In this document: piece by piece, positions 9,802 through 19,280 of the stretch | Layout: each line of letters begins with the position of its first letter | Position numbering within the stretch: the stretch's first letter is position 1 | NCBI GenBank assembly: GCA_002286715.1 | Contig: NSJX01000028.1 | Coordinates: 1 to 64,000 of the forward strand | Source of the DNA: Dentipellis sp. KUC8613 | Taxonomy: Eukaryota > Basidiomycota > Agaricomycetes > Russulales > Hericiaceae | Direction of reading: 5' to 3' | Length of the DNA: 64,000 nt | Program-made: the position numbers and the translations under genes | The notes under the pieces: model-generated | Told to the model about the DNA's origin: nothing | The model's database searches: none | The model's input: the letters and a program-made list of their open reading frames with translations, nothing else

Positions 9802-11061
9802 ATGTCTACCTCTGACAAACTAGCCGCACATCAGTTCTCCCTACCGGTCGAGACTTGGTCAGAGATCTTTGAATATGCAGTCTATGTGCCCAGCCTGGTA
9901 GACGCAGACAATACCGACCGTGACGATCGGGATGCTTTCATTTACCCCAACTCGGCGACTCCAATTATACCCTCTTCGCTCGTCGGTCTAAGCGATTCCT
10001 TGCAGCCGACTCTCAGTACGCGATCATCCCTAGCGCTTGTCTGCAAGGCATGGCATGTCATGACCACACCTCTCCTCTATCGCCTCTTGAGAATCCGGAG
10101 CTTCGAAGACATGTACGCCTTAGCCAAGACCTTCGAATCATCCCGGAAACAATCATCTTTGCACCTCGGAACATTCGTGCGTCACCTTCGTATTGAATCT
10201 CCATTCGCTCTGACAGCTATGCCCGCTCCCGATCTGGTGTTCTCTTGCCTCACGCGTCTGAAGATCCTAACCCTGAATTTCCCCTACACGGCGATGCACA
10301 ACAAATTTCTCCTCATACCTCTATCGCATTGCAGACAAACTTTACGGCGGATTGACATCTCCAACCTTCACGATGGCATCTTAGAGAGCGATCGGCAAGG
10401 CAACTCTCTCGTGACGATGCTCAAGTCCTTACCGCACCTCCGACACCTGACCGTTTGTTCAGAAACGGGTAGTATGGCTTGTCCCCGCCACCTGCCTCGA
10501 TTATCCGAGTTATCTTCGTTTGGGGCGTTCGACTACCGCTGTCCCTATCACCATCTAGATAATCATCCATTTCCTTCGCTCCGCCATGTTGATATCCAGC
10601 TTCCAATCATCAAACGGGGCTGCGTGAGACACCTTCTGGAACTACAGGGCCGCCTCTTGACTAGTGTCTTCTTGAGTACTTTCCCTATATGTCGCTTCAA
10701 CGTGGGGCCTCTCCACACAGCTTGCAGTCTCCTCAAGGATCATTGTCCAAATCTAAAAACACTCGTTATGATGGTCGGCCCTTTTGGGTCGTACCAGCAC
10801 CTGATATTGGACAACTTTCCCGCAGTGACGCAAATGGGCCTTTTATCGCCCCGTTTTGAACGTAACGAACCCGAGAGATTCTATCCCTGGCTTGAATGTA
10901 TGGGCACTATCCCATCAATACGGGTATTGCGCTTGATGGATCGGTGGATTAGTGGTAGCGTGCGTGCTGCCATCGAGTCGGACGAGAAGAGCGTCCGAAA
11001 GTATTTGAAGGAATGCCGCTATCGGCTGGAGGATTATGATGGAGATGCTATCTTGTTCTGA
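9802..11061 (+). CDS. F-box-type protein (single exon, LRR-like body)
   Basis: A 419-residue intronless frame. Residues about 10-110 look like the F-box-like region common in mushrooms: FSLPVETWSEIFEYAV, then after a variable insert LSTRSSLALVCKAWHVMTTP and LLYRLLRI. The remainder has irregular Leu-rich segments (LTRLKILTLNF, LKSLPHLRHLTV, CPNLKTLVMMV), as in F-box proteins whose C-terminal repeats pick the substrate for SCF ubiquitin ligases. A likely 5' UTR intron ends just before the start (ctacgtag at about 9785-9792). The partner substrate cannot be told. Confidence 0.8.
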   Translation: MSTSDKLAAHQFSLPVETWSEIFEYAVYVPSLVDADNTDRDDRDAFIYPNSATPIIPSSLVGLSDSLQPTLSTRSSLALVCKAWHVMTTPLLYRLLRIRSFEDMYALAKTFESSRKQSSLHLGTFVRHLRIESPFALTAMPAPDLVFSCLTRLKILTLNFPYTAMHNKFLLIPLSHCRQTLRRIDISNLHDGILESDRQGNSLVTMLKSLPHLRHLTVCSETGSMACPRHLPRLSELSSFGAFDYRCPYHHLDNHPFPSLRHVDIQLPIIKRGCVRHLLELQGRLLTSVFLSTFPICRFNVGPLHTACSLLKDHCPNLKTLVMMVGPFGSYQHLILDNFPAVTQMGLLSPRFERNEPERFYPWLECMGTIPSIRVLRLMDRWISGSVRAAIESDEKSVRKYLKECRYRLEDYDGDAILF

Positions 11062-11575
11062 TTGTACATGTTCGACTATCTCGCATGTAATTTTATGTAG
11101 ATTTGCCGCGAATCTTGGAGAAAGGATGCGAGGGAGGAGGAACCGTTAATGGAATCCTGAACGAATTCGGAGAGGGGGCGGTGTCCGGTGTCCCCGAGCG
11201 TGCTGTCCTCCGACGCGTCTCTAGTCGTGAAGCTGGTACGCTCAACCTCCACGCCAAACTACAGCCTCGGGTCTAAACCCTCTTGTTCCCCGCGATCTAG
11301 TGCGAATGGCATATGTTGCCGTAGAATCCGACGACGTACGTCAATGTTTCCGTTTCCGGTAACCTCACAAGGACTCAGAATATCTACGTGAGCTAGCGCA
11401 CAGAGGAGGGGCAAGGGCTTGAATTCAAGTGTGCGTCTCAATGACGGAGGCTCTTCATTTGCTGACTTCGAACATAGCATTTCTCGGAGATGAGTCTGCG
11501 GCCGCAAGTCAAAATGCACCAAGCGGTGGAAGGGGACAGGGCGCGAACCTGAACAGAGGTGTGTAGGCTCGTTGC
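11062..11575. other. Intergenic stretch, no supported gene
   Basis: It contains no convincing ORF of its own. Part of it could hold a further 5' exon of the Yip1-family gene that follows: an open plus-strand segment around 11420-11495 is in the right place, but no conserved N-terminal motif proves it. Confidence 0.4.
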
Positions 11576-12520
11576 ATGACACTCGGTCTTCCAAATATTC
11601 AAATTTGGGGCATAGGATACCTCTCTGACGCTTCGCAAACCAAAGGCTCGGCATCATTCTGGACTCCAGAATACTACCAGTCGTATTTCGATGTCGACAC
11701 CAAGACGGTGAGTGTTCCGAGCGCTTGCGCTGCGCACTCGGTATAATTGACACGCGATACTCCAGGTCCTTTCTCGCTGCATCACCACCCTCAACCCCTT
11801 CTCCCCCTCATACACGTCAGCCCACCTGACGCCGTATCCCGACCTGTATGGTCCATTCTGGACACTCACAACACTCATCTTCGCGCTCTTCGTCACGTCC
11901 TCCCTGGCAGCGTCCATCGTCTCATATCTCTCCGACCCCGGAACCGAGTACGACTATGATTTCACATTACTGAGCGTTGCGGTGGGACTCGTCTATGCAT
12001 ACGGGCTAGGTGTGCCAATCATGCTCTGGGCGGCACTGAAGTGGTGGGTCGGGCTGGGCACGATGGGCGAGGGATGGGGAGTGGTCGAAGCCGTGAGCGT
12101 TTGGGGGTACGGGATGTTCGTTTGGATACCTGTTTCGGTGAGTGTGGTATCATCTCTACGCGAAATAGTACACCTTACAATGAATGTCATGAACAGGTCC
12201 TATGTGTAATCCCCGTTCCTCTTGTCCGATGGGTTCTGACCGGCATAGCGTTCGCTGTCTCCGGTTATTACCTGGTCAAGAACGTCTATCCTGTCCTTGC
12301 ATCGGTATGTCACCCTTCAATGTTTTTGCGAGACAGGTTGTTCATTCAACCCTCGTCACAGGCCGACCAAAAACCCGTCCGGCTGCTCATCATCATTGTC
12401 GCCGTCCTTCATGCTGGTGTTGCCCTGACCTTCAAGGTCCTTTTCTTCAGCTACTACGTTGTGAAGGAGATCGGGGTGAAAGACCCAATTGGGGATGGCG
12501 ATACACCTGTAAGATTCTGA
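11576..12520 (+). CDS. Yip1-domain Golgi membrane protein (YIPF1/YIPF2-like)
   Basis: Exons 11576-11707, 11766-12137, 12197-12304, 12362-12520 give 256 residues. The block FWTPEYYQSYFDVDTKTVL followed by LYGPFWTLTTLIFALFV is the YIPF1/2 signature (soluble N-terminus ending just before the first helix). Five hydrophobic segments follow, including SVAVGLVYAYGLGVPIMLW, WGYGMFVWIPVS and FKVLFFSYYVV. Family members sit in Golgi membranes and act with Rab GTPases in vesicle traffic. The start at 11576 (MTLGLPN) is the first in-frame ATG but is not typical; an upstream first exon is possible, so the 5' end is tentative. Confidence 0.8.
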
Positions 12521-12688
12521 GGAGGCGGATGTTCAGATGACGAAAGAGTTGTATTTATCTGCCCGGTAATTCCGATAATATGAAGGGTTGCTGTCCCATG
12601 TAGACTGCCGTTGAATAAAGTCAACTCTTTGTACACACCTGAAAGAAGTCGGCGTTTGCCGCCCTCAACTCAACCTCCTACCACCACC

Positions 12689-13501
12689 ATGTCGACCATC
12701 CTCCGCACCCCAAAGGCCGGCAGCGACTGGACAGCAAACGAACTCCTCGCCTACAACATCTATGTCAACGCCGAATCCTCCCCCGACTTCTTCGGGTACT
12801 TCCCCGAGGACCAAATCTCGCTCGACGCGCTCGACCCCGCGCTCGTCTCCACGCAGCTCGACGCGATCGATTACACCGCGATGTCCGACGACGCGCACCG
12901 GTTGCTGTCCTACATCGACCTCGCGGCGCGCGCGAATGCAGGGCAGGACTCGGCGATCCACGACGTCGCGCGCGAGACGCTGCGCGTGCTGGGCTTCGAG
13001 GAGCGCGGCACGATCCTGCGCTCGCGCTACGCGATCCACTTCGTCGTGTGCGGCGAGAACGTCGCCGCGCAGACGGACGTGTGCCTCATCCAGCGCAACA
13101 GCACGAGTCTGCTCATCGTGCAGTCCGACAAGAACGCACTCAGCAGCCGCGATCCCGAGCCGCAGGTCGTTGCGGAGGCGATTGCCGCGTTCCAGCAGAA
13201 CAACCGCAAGCGCACGTCCGTCGGCCTCGTCGAGCTCGACACGATGGTCATCCCCTGCATTACTATGATCGGCACCAGGCCGATATTCTATAAGATTCCC
13301 GTGACGAAGGCGCTGTCGGATGCTGTGATTACTGGACGTTATCCCCAGCAGCGGACGGTCGTGTCGAAATGTGTCGTGATCGCACAGAGCCGCAGGCTGA
13401 GCGAGGGCATGGAGGTCCCTGAATTTCGAAGGGTACTGTTCCAGTACTACGAGGCATTCAGAATGATGGCTAGGGATCTATGGGAGGGATATAAGGTGTA
13501 G
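12689..13501 (+). CDS. Basidiomycete orphan-family protein, possible PD-(D/E)XK-like fold
   Basis: A 270-residue single-exon frame starting MSTILRTPKAGSDWT, preceded by accaccacc. The conserved centre reads IHFVVCGENVAAQTDVCLIQ then LLIVQSDKNA and EPQVVAEAIAAFQQNNRKR; C-terminal parts read ITMIGTRPIFYKIPVT and FRRVLFQYYEAFR. I remember this as a recurring multi-copy family of mushrooms without a named function. The pattern E..R..GF - D-V-C - hydrophobic strand - Q..K - helix is compatible with a degenerate restriction-endonuclease-like core, but the catalytic Asp/Glu-X-Lys is not canonical (QSDK), so activity is uncertain. The GC-rich third codon positions differ visibly from the flanking F-box genes. 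Confidence 0.7.
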   Translation: MSTILRTPKAGSDWTANELLAYNIYVNAESSPDFFGYFPEDQISLDALDPALVSTQLDAIDYTAMSDDAHRLLSYIDLAARANAGQDSAIHDVARETLRVLGFEERGTILRSRYAIHFVVCGENVAAQTDVCLIQRNSTSLLIVQSDKNALSSRDPEPQVVAEAIAAFQQNNRKRTSVGLVELDTMVIPCITMIGTRPIFYKIPVTKALSDAVITGRYPQQRTVVSKCVVIAQSRRLSEGMEVPEFRRVLFQYYEAFRMMARDLWEGYKV

Positions 13502-13636
13502 GATAAGATACAATTGTGAGTCCTTGTATTTTTAAGAATAACGATACACAAAAATGAAGAGTATGCTGCACGAAAAGGTATTATGACCGAAGGGTGTTCT
13601 GTAGTGTAAGAGGCGCAGGATCCAGTCAAAATGAAT

Positions 13637-15842
13637 TCAGGGCTCATCCACATGCATCTGTGGGCATCTGTACTTCTGGTCCACATCGGGCACGGGCAGT
13701 GGCATTCGATTTCCTTGTTGGTCTGCGAACTTGACTCAGCATCCTCCTCACCACGAAAGAGACGTGGAACGTACCTTCTTCTGGCGCATGCGCAAACTCG
13801 AACATATAGATCGTCCGCGGATCGCTCACGGGCACCATCAACACACGCCCCGAGAATTCATCCCACGTAATTGCCCGTATACCCTCCACAAACCGACTCA
13901 GCATCTTCTCCCCGAGCTGTAGAGGCACAAGTGGTTGGCCCTTTTCGCGTGGCGCGAACGTGCCCTTCACCCACTCGCGCTCGGCCGCTGCGGCTTCACG
14001 TCGCTCCTTGTCGAAAGGCCAGGGAGACTCCAGGTCAGGTGTGCCCGGCTGAATAGGCACAGGATCCGCGTATGCAAATACGTTGATGACCTCGAGAGTT
14101 GGTTTCTCGCCTTCCATTGGGCCACCTACGACCATGGCTTGCGTGGCCCCGGCGTGGACAGTCAGCTTCTGGGTGCGCGGCGGGGAGAAGGTGGTTTCAA
14201 GGATCCCCAGATTGTCCAGATCATACCGATGGGTCGTCTCCTCGACTGATGGCGGCGGGGGCGGTTTCGCATTTTCGATTATTCGTCCATGCTCGTCGAC
14301 GGCAGGCGGTGGCGGCGGTCGCAGAGGCACACGGCGCGGCACCAGGCGGTAGTGAAGTGTTCCCCACGGCTCGTCCACCGTGGCATACACCGTGATCGGC
14401 AGCGGCGCGGCGTGCTGGCAGAGCTTGGGCAGTACGGACTGGTCGTAGATTGAGGGCGGGTTGTGGCCCGAGATGCGGATGTCGCCGAAGGTGCGCGATT
14501 GGTGCCACATCTTGCACGACGCAGCGATGCTGTCGATGGACTCGCCCTCCTCGGGCAGGTCGTAGATCTCGAGCGTGAGGTAGCAGAAGGCGGCTAGATC
14601 TTCGACTTCGTCTTCGGGTGCCTCGGCGGTGCGCACGATGAGAATCTGGTTCTGCTGCGGGAGGACGCGGATGCCGCGGATGGTCCATGTTTCCTGGAAT
14701 AGCCTTTCAGCGAATATTTCATGAAACAAGAGGATATCGATCTCGTACCACGTCGGAGACCACATCCTCGGGAAGAGGGTCCAGGTAGAGTTTCCCAACG
14801 CCTCCAGAATCCAAGTTCTTCATGATGACTTGGTTGGTCTTCTTGGCGAGGAATACATACGGCTGTCCGTTCATTTCGACCAGATCGAGGAAATCAATGG
14901 AATCCCTGGTACGAAGAGTTGCAAGGGTCTTGAAAGGTGGGTTCTGGGTCATCATGTTGCGGCAGTACTCTTCAGAGCCTGGGGGGTACCGAGGGTCTTC
15001 CATGACTTCCAGAGCTTTCAGGCTGCAATGCAGAACAGTAACTTCATGCCTCACGGGCACCGGGAAAGGACCATCGTAGTCGCTGCTGTATCCTGAGACA
15101 TGTACCCTAGGAGAAAGAGGCTTAGAAGTTGTCAGCGGTAAGAGAGCTCAAAGCTCACCCAGCCATGCGGTTTTCCAGTATTGCGGGTTCTCGACGAACA
15201 TACGCAATCGTGACCCCCATCTCTCCCTTGTAGTACATGTACTTCACCTGGAGGTGGTACGGCTTGCTCACCGCCGTCATCTTCGCAATAGGATACGCGA
15301 TTCGGATGCGGTGGTCCATCATGAAGAGCAATATCGCATATCGGTGCAGCGCAAAGTCACTCGCGGAGGCAACCATGTATTGGCCACCAGGGAGCACCTT
15401 CATGGAGGAGATAGGCCAGAATGCGGGGATCGTCCAACCGCGCTGGATCAGCGGGCCGCCGGAACGCCAGTTCGCTTCCAGGGTGAGGGCGCGTACGACT
15501 AGTCGCTCTGTCTCGAAGCTGCTGAGGAATGGCATGGAGTATCGCGTAGTAGGAGGGAGTGGCGGGAGTGGGAAGTGCACTTGTCGCAGGATGCGTTTCC
15601 ACACCATGGAATTATGTGTTAGCTCGTAGAATAGTCGGCACACCTAGGTGAGAGATTACTACTTGTCCCAGTGACTTGACATCGGGCGGTGGGCCACGTA
15701 CCTGTCGTAGACGGAGGATGTCCCGGATGGAGAGCTGTGGAAAGATAAGATCCACGAGAATGTCATTCGTGAGAGATGTCAGTGAGCCTTTCTGAAGGGA
15801 CGATGCGCGCTTCACGAGGTATTCGTGGTCAAAATGGCGCAT
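13637..15842 (-). CDS. F-box paralogue 1 of the local five-member family
   Basis: Exons (minus): 15842-15702, 15643-15159, 15106-14749, 14693-13775, 13722-13637; 662 residues. The F-box lies at about residues 24-70 (LTNDILVDLIFPQLSIRDIL, then RLRQVCRLFYELTHNSMVWK), split by the first intron. Family motifs follow: FPLPPLPPTTRYS, FETERLVVRALTLEANWRS, MKVLPGGQYMVASASDF, LLFMMDH, EMGVTIAYVRREP, VEMNGQPYVFLAKK. Then come a proline-rich segment, WPFDKERREAAAAEREWV, AITWDEFSGRVLMVPVSDPR, IYMFEFAHAPEE and a final exon GNRMPLPVPDVD. The presumed role is a substrate receptor of an SCF ubiquitin ligase. A tataaat box lies about 95 nt upstream of the ATG (minus strand, 15935-15941). Start: first ATG of the frame; the frame upstream lacks another. 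Confidence 0.85.
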
Positions 15843-16401
15843 GGCGGACAAGGCAAATTTTACGTGCTTGGGGACGTTGAGGGTCGGGGATGATTACTGT
15901 ATGATTTGGCGACGGACGCCAGGTCAGTGTCTTCATTTATAGCCTCTCCTGCCCAGTGCGTGCACAGCGCCCTTGTTCTTTGTGAAGCAGCGGTTGCTAC
16001 GCATGGGCTTTTTGTCTTTTCTAGGAAAGGAAACTCTTATAGTGAGCCTCCAGGCCTCCCAGGATACCATTACCTGATTAGCGCCGCAACACAATACGGA
16101 TGAAGGGCCCCTGCTGGTGAGTAATGATACATATACGGAGGTGGTAAGTGTTGTTCAATTGTGTTGCGAGCAAGTCGAGGCGAGCGAGGAGTGCGCATGA
16201 TGTTGTTTATTCAATCGGCAATTCCCGGCTTGACGGTCTCAGGCTGTTCGCGTCGTTGCTCGCGTCCTCCGACGTTGAACGGAACGTCTCTACAAACACC
16301 CGTTCCTCCCTTCATTCCTCTACTATTGTTCGGCTTATAGTCTCAGACGAGCTGTGCTCTCTACGTTCCTCACGCTCATCTTGACGACCATACACTGAGC
16401 C
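15843..16401. other. Divergent intergenic promoter region
   Basis: It separates the minus-strand F-box gene from the plus-strand membrane-protein gene. Apart from the tataaat box of the F-box gene (15935-15941) I see no element or gene. Confidence 0.5.
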
Positions 16402-16926
16402 ATGGCTTCCCCAACGGTCTCCGTCTCTCCAACTGTTCAGGCAACTCCACCACCGATCCTTCAGCTCTTACCTCTTCTCTCTCGTACATTCTCTGCCTCT
16501 GTGTCGGCCTCGTCATACATCGCCAGAAATGTGTCGTCTGTACTGTCTCTTTTCCTCACACCGTTGACCCTCGTCTTGCCCGCCGTTCTCTACGTCCTTG
16601 CGCCCTTCATTGTCACCTCCCAGATCCTGCTCGATGCATTCGTCATTATCCCCTACCGCGCCACGATCTACATTCTCCAGGCCATATACCCGCTCTACGT
16701 CTTCGTAGGCGTTGCATGCATATGCGGTGCGCTTCTGGGTTTCGGGGCCCGTCAGACCGTGAAGGGGATTGTATGGGTCATTTTGGGAGATAGAAGCGCA
16801 CAGACTCTTGAGGCCAAGGTACCACAGCAGCAGCACACGCCGTCCCGCGTTGGGACGCAGAGACGTTCATCCATGAAGGGAAAGAGGAGAAGTGTGAAGA
16901 TCGAAGGCAAGCTATTGTCGTTGTAG
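16402..16926 (+). CDS. Small multi-helix membrane protein, function unknown
   Basis: A 174-residue single-exon frame (MASPTVSV). The N-terminal 25 residues are Pro/Ser/Thr-rich. Three hydrophobic stretches follow: about 42-72 (SSVLSLFLTPLTLVLPAVLY onward), 73-95 and 97-118 (LYVFVGVACICGALLGFGA). The C-terminal 50 residues are basic and probably cytosolic or nucleoplasmic (RRSSMKGKRRSVKIEGK). I recognise no family. The long clean frame, strong hydrophobic pattern and a pyrimidine-rich leader before the ATG support a real gene. Confidence 0.65.
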   Translation: MASPTVSVSPTVQATPPPILQLLPLLSRTFSASVSASSYIARNVSSVLSLFLTPLTLVLPAVLYVLAPFIVTSQILLDAFVIIPYRATIYILQAIYPLYVFVGVACICGALLGFGARQTVKGIVWVILGDRSAQTLEAKVPQQQHTPSRVGTQRRSSMKGKRRSVKIEGKLLSL

Positions 16927-17246
16927 CCAGAGCTAGCCCGCCCTGATGTCATCCTTTAGGCTAGTCATTTCGACTCCTAGCGTTCACCCCTTGTCTCTGC
17001 TGTTCTTCACCTTGTGGTGCGTCTAGATGGATGAAGTCTATGCCTTTATATTGATGTGCCATCCCACTAGCTGGCCCTCCATTCGAGTTTGATATCCTAC
17101 CCGCGACTGCGGAAGCTGTACTTCGAAATAGATGTATATTAATGCGTCCTTAATCACCAGAGTGCGCTGCCCGCAAAAACACGCCATCGACTAAAACACA
17201 AATACGTCGATCTCTTGGTCTGGTCGGTCTTCAACACGGTGCTGGT
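16927..17246. other. Convergent 3' region
   Basis: It lies between two genes ending towards each other (plus-strand membrane protein, minus-strand F-box gene). AT-richer than the genes; I see only the expected untranslated ends. Confidence 0.5.
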
Positions 17247-19002
17247 TCACGCATTATGAACATGAGCAAAAGCCCACACTTTCTCATACATCATTGGACG
17301 CACCTTTATACCAAGCAATCTCTGTTCGTCGAGAAGATATCCGCAGTACGCCTCAGAATTGGGTATATCAATTGCGGCATATGGTAGTTTCGTCACCACT
17401 TCGCATTGGTACCCGTCATCTACGGGTTCCAAAATAGTGGGTTTGGTTATCAGCGCTGCCGGATTTGCATCTGGATCTCCCGCCCCCAGTGTCCCCATGT
17501 GCCGCGTGACGTTGAAATCTAAGACTTGCGCTCGGTCCGGTACATGGAATGTACGGACACTACGCATGCCATGAGTAGCCTGTTGCATCCTCCTGGCTCG
17601 CGAGCGATGAGAAAGAGAAAGAGAGAGCACGGCGGCGCTCACCGACTGTTGTAGTCGACCCTCATGTCGCTGGCGAGTACAAACATTCGACATGCATCAG
17701 GTCCCCATTCGTCCCACGATACGACGATGACATGCGTCGCTGCGGGGATGTCAACTGGGGGGCGACGACCGTGGACAGCGAGAAGTTGGAAGACCGTCTG
17801 GGCACGAAATGTTATCTCCATACGATAAATGTCGGGGGGTTCGAAGAAGGACACTGCATGGAACGCTTGATCAAACATGACCGAGACAATTCTGTCATTG
17901 GGTAGTGCATCTGCAGATATACGCGAATCTGCAACAGCCGAGCAGGATATGCTCATGCCCTCGGGAGGTACACCCCAACTTGGCAATTGAAGGGTTAGGA
18001 GGTGTACAAAGTCCGTAGTCAAGACTTTGATCTGCCCGCCAGCGGGATTCGACAGCAGGAGAATATCGGGCGTCAGAAAGGCGAAGTCGCAGAAGGGCTG
18101 GGGATTCGGTGGCCCTATGTGCTGTGTTTCTGTCAGCTCATGTGCAGTGGATGGACATTAACAGCCTGTCGAAGGACACACCCCAAAACAATCGCCTGTT
18201 TTCCAGTGCCAGCCTCTCAAGGCAGAGATTGTGATGCCGCCATATCCGGGGTCGCGACACAGGAGAACCAGGACGTCTCCACAGATCCCGAGCTGATACC
18301 CATGGTGTTCGTGGAGCGTTTTTCTTTTGCATTCCAAACGAGGTAGCTGGGCGGACGGGTGTGTTGCGCCGGTGCTCAAAGAACGCAAGTGAATATCGAT
18401 GTAGAACCACTCGGCCGGGTCGTCGGCCAACTTATCCGACCGAGTGACGAAGACAAGGAGATCTTGTGTGGCATCATGCGCGATCACTTTCGGAGCTGAC
18501 GTGAGCCCTGGGAGCTCGATGCAAGTACGGGATCCATCTTCAGAGCCTCGCGTCGGAAGTTGGTCTATGACGGCGACAAGCTGGTGAGAAGAACTCCTGC
18601 GCATGGAGAGAAGTATGCCATCGGAGAAATACCAGGGCATATCCGCTTTATAGGTAATGGTGATTTTTTTCATCCATTTCATCGTGTTCCAGCCATGTCG
18701 TCGGGCCAGGAGCGTCTCCAGACGTTCTGCTACCACCGAGTGAGTAGGCATGCCTTCCGTCTCAGCAACTCCCTCGATGGTCAATTGAATTCGGTACTGC
18801 AATTCTGCAGAGCCCTTGACAACACCAGAGAAGAATTTGCAGACCTGGGAGAGAGAGAGAGAGATCAGTCTACATGGAGCGTATTCAGTTCATTACCATG
18901 AATACATGCCAGCGAACATCGCGATATGTCTCTGCCGTCAAGTAACTCAAAAATCTTGACAAAGATCTCCACCGGAAGCGATTGAAGCACGTCTGGAAGC
19001 AT
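17247..19002 (-). CDS. F-box protein with beta-propeller-like body; reading-frame break at first intron
   Basis: Exons (minus): 19002-18897, 18844-18182, 18121-17643, 17592-17247. Exon 1 encodes a textbook F-box (LPVEIFVKIFELLDGRDISR, then CSLAC), continued in exon 2 by VCKFFSGVVKGSAELQYRIQ. The body (IHLRSLSTGATHP, LGICGDVLVLLCRD, WHWKTGDCFG, PQPFCDFAFLTPDILLL) resembles mushroom F-box proteins with WD-like strands. The three later exons join in frame, but exon 1 ends with one base too many: no GT-AG pair near 18844-18897 keeps both conserved halves in frame. Either this copy is frameshifted or one base is wrong in the assembly. A (ga)n run sits inside that intron (18848-18864). It is not a member of the five-gene family around it. 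Confidence 0.65.
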
Positions 19003-19280
19003 TCAAGGGTATCGAAGGTATGCAGCTCTCGTCAAGAAGCCGGCAGTGGATCAAGGGTCTCCAAGTCAGTGAGCAATAGTGCGCGGCAAATGCCGGGTTG
19101 AAGTGAGCTAGAAAAATCGTTTGTAATCAGTGTACATAGCACGAGTTATGACTGTTCAAAGTTCCTGTAAACAGAAGCAATATGGTAGATTTCCAGCTAA
19201 TTATCCAAGAAATTCTCAGGCCGCAATATACCCTACATCATAGTAAGGGATCCAACACTGACAGCACATACTTAATCTCA

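Noticed and set aside
11259..11753. 164-codon minus-strand frame
   Set aside because: It overlaps the conserved first exon of the Yip1-family gene on the other strand and shows no domain.
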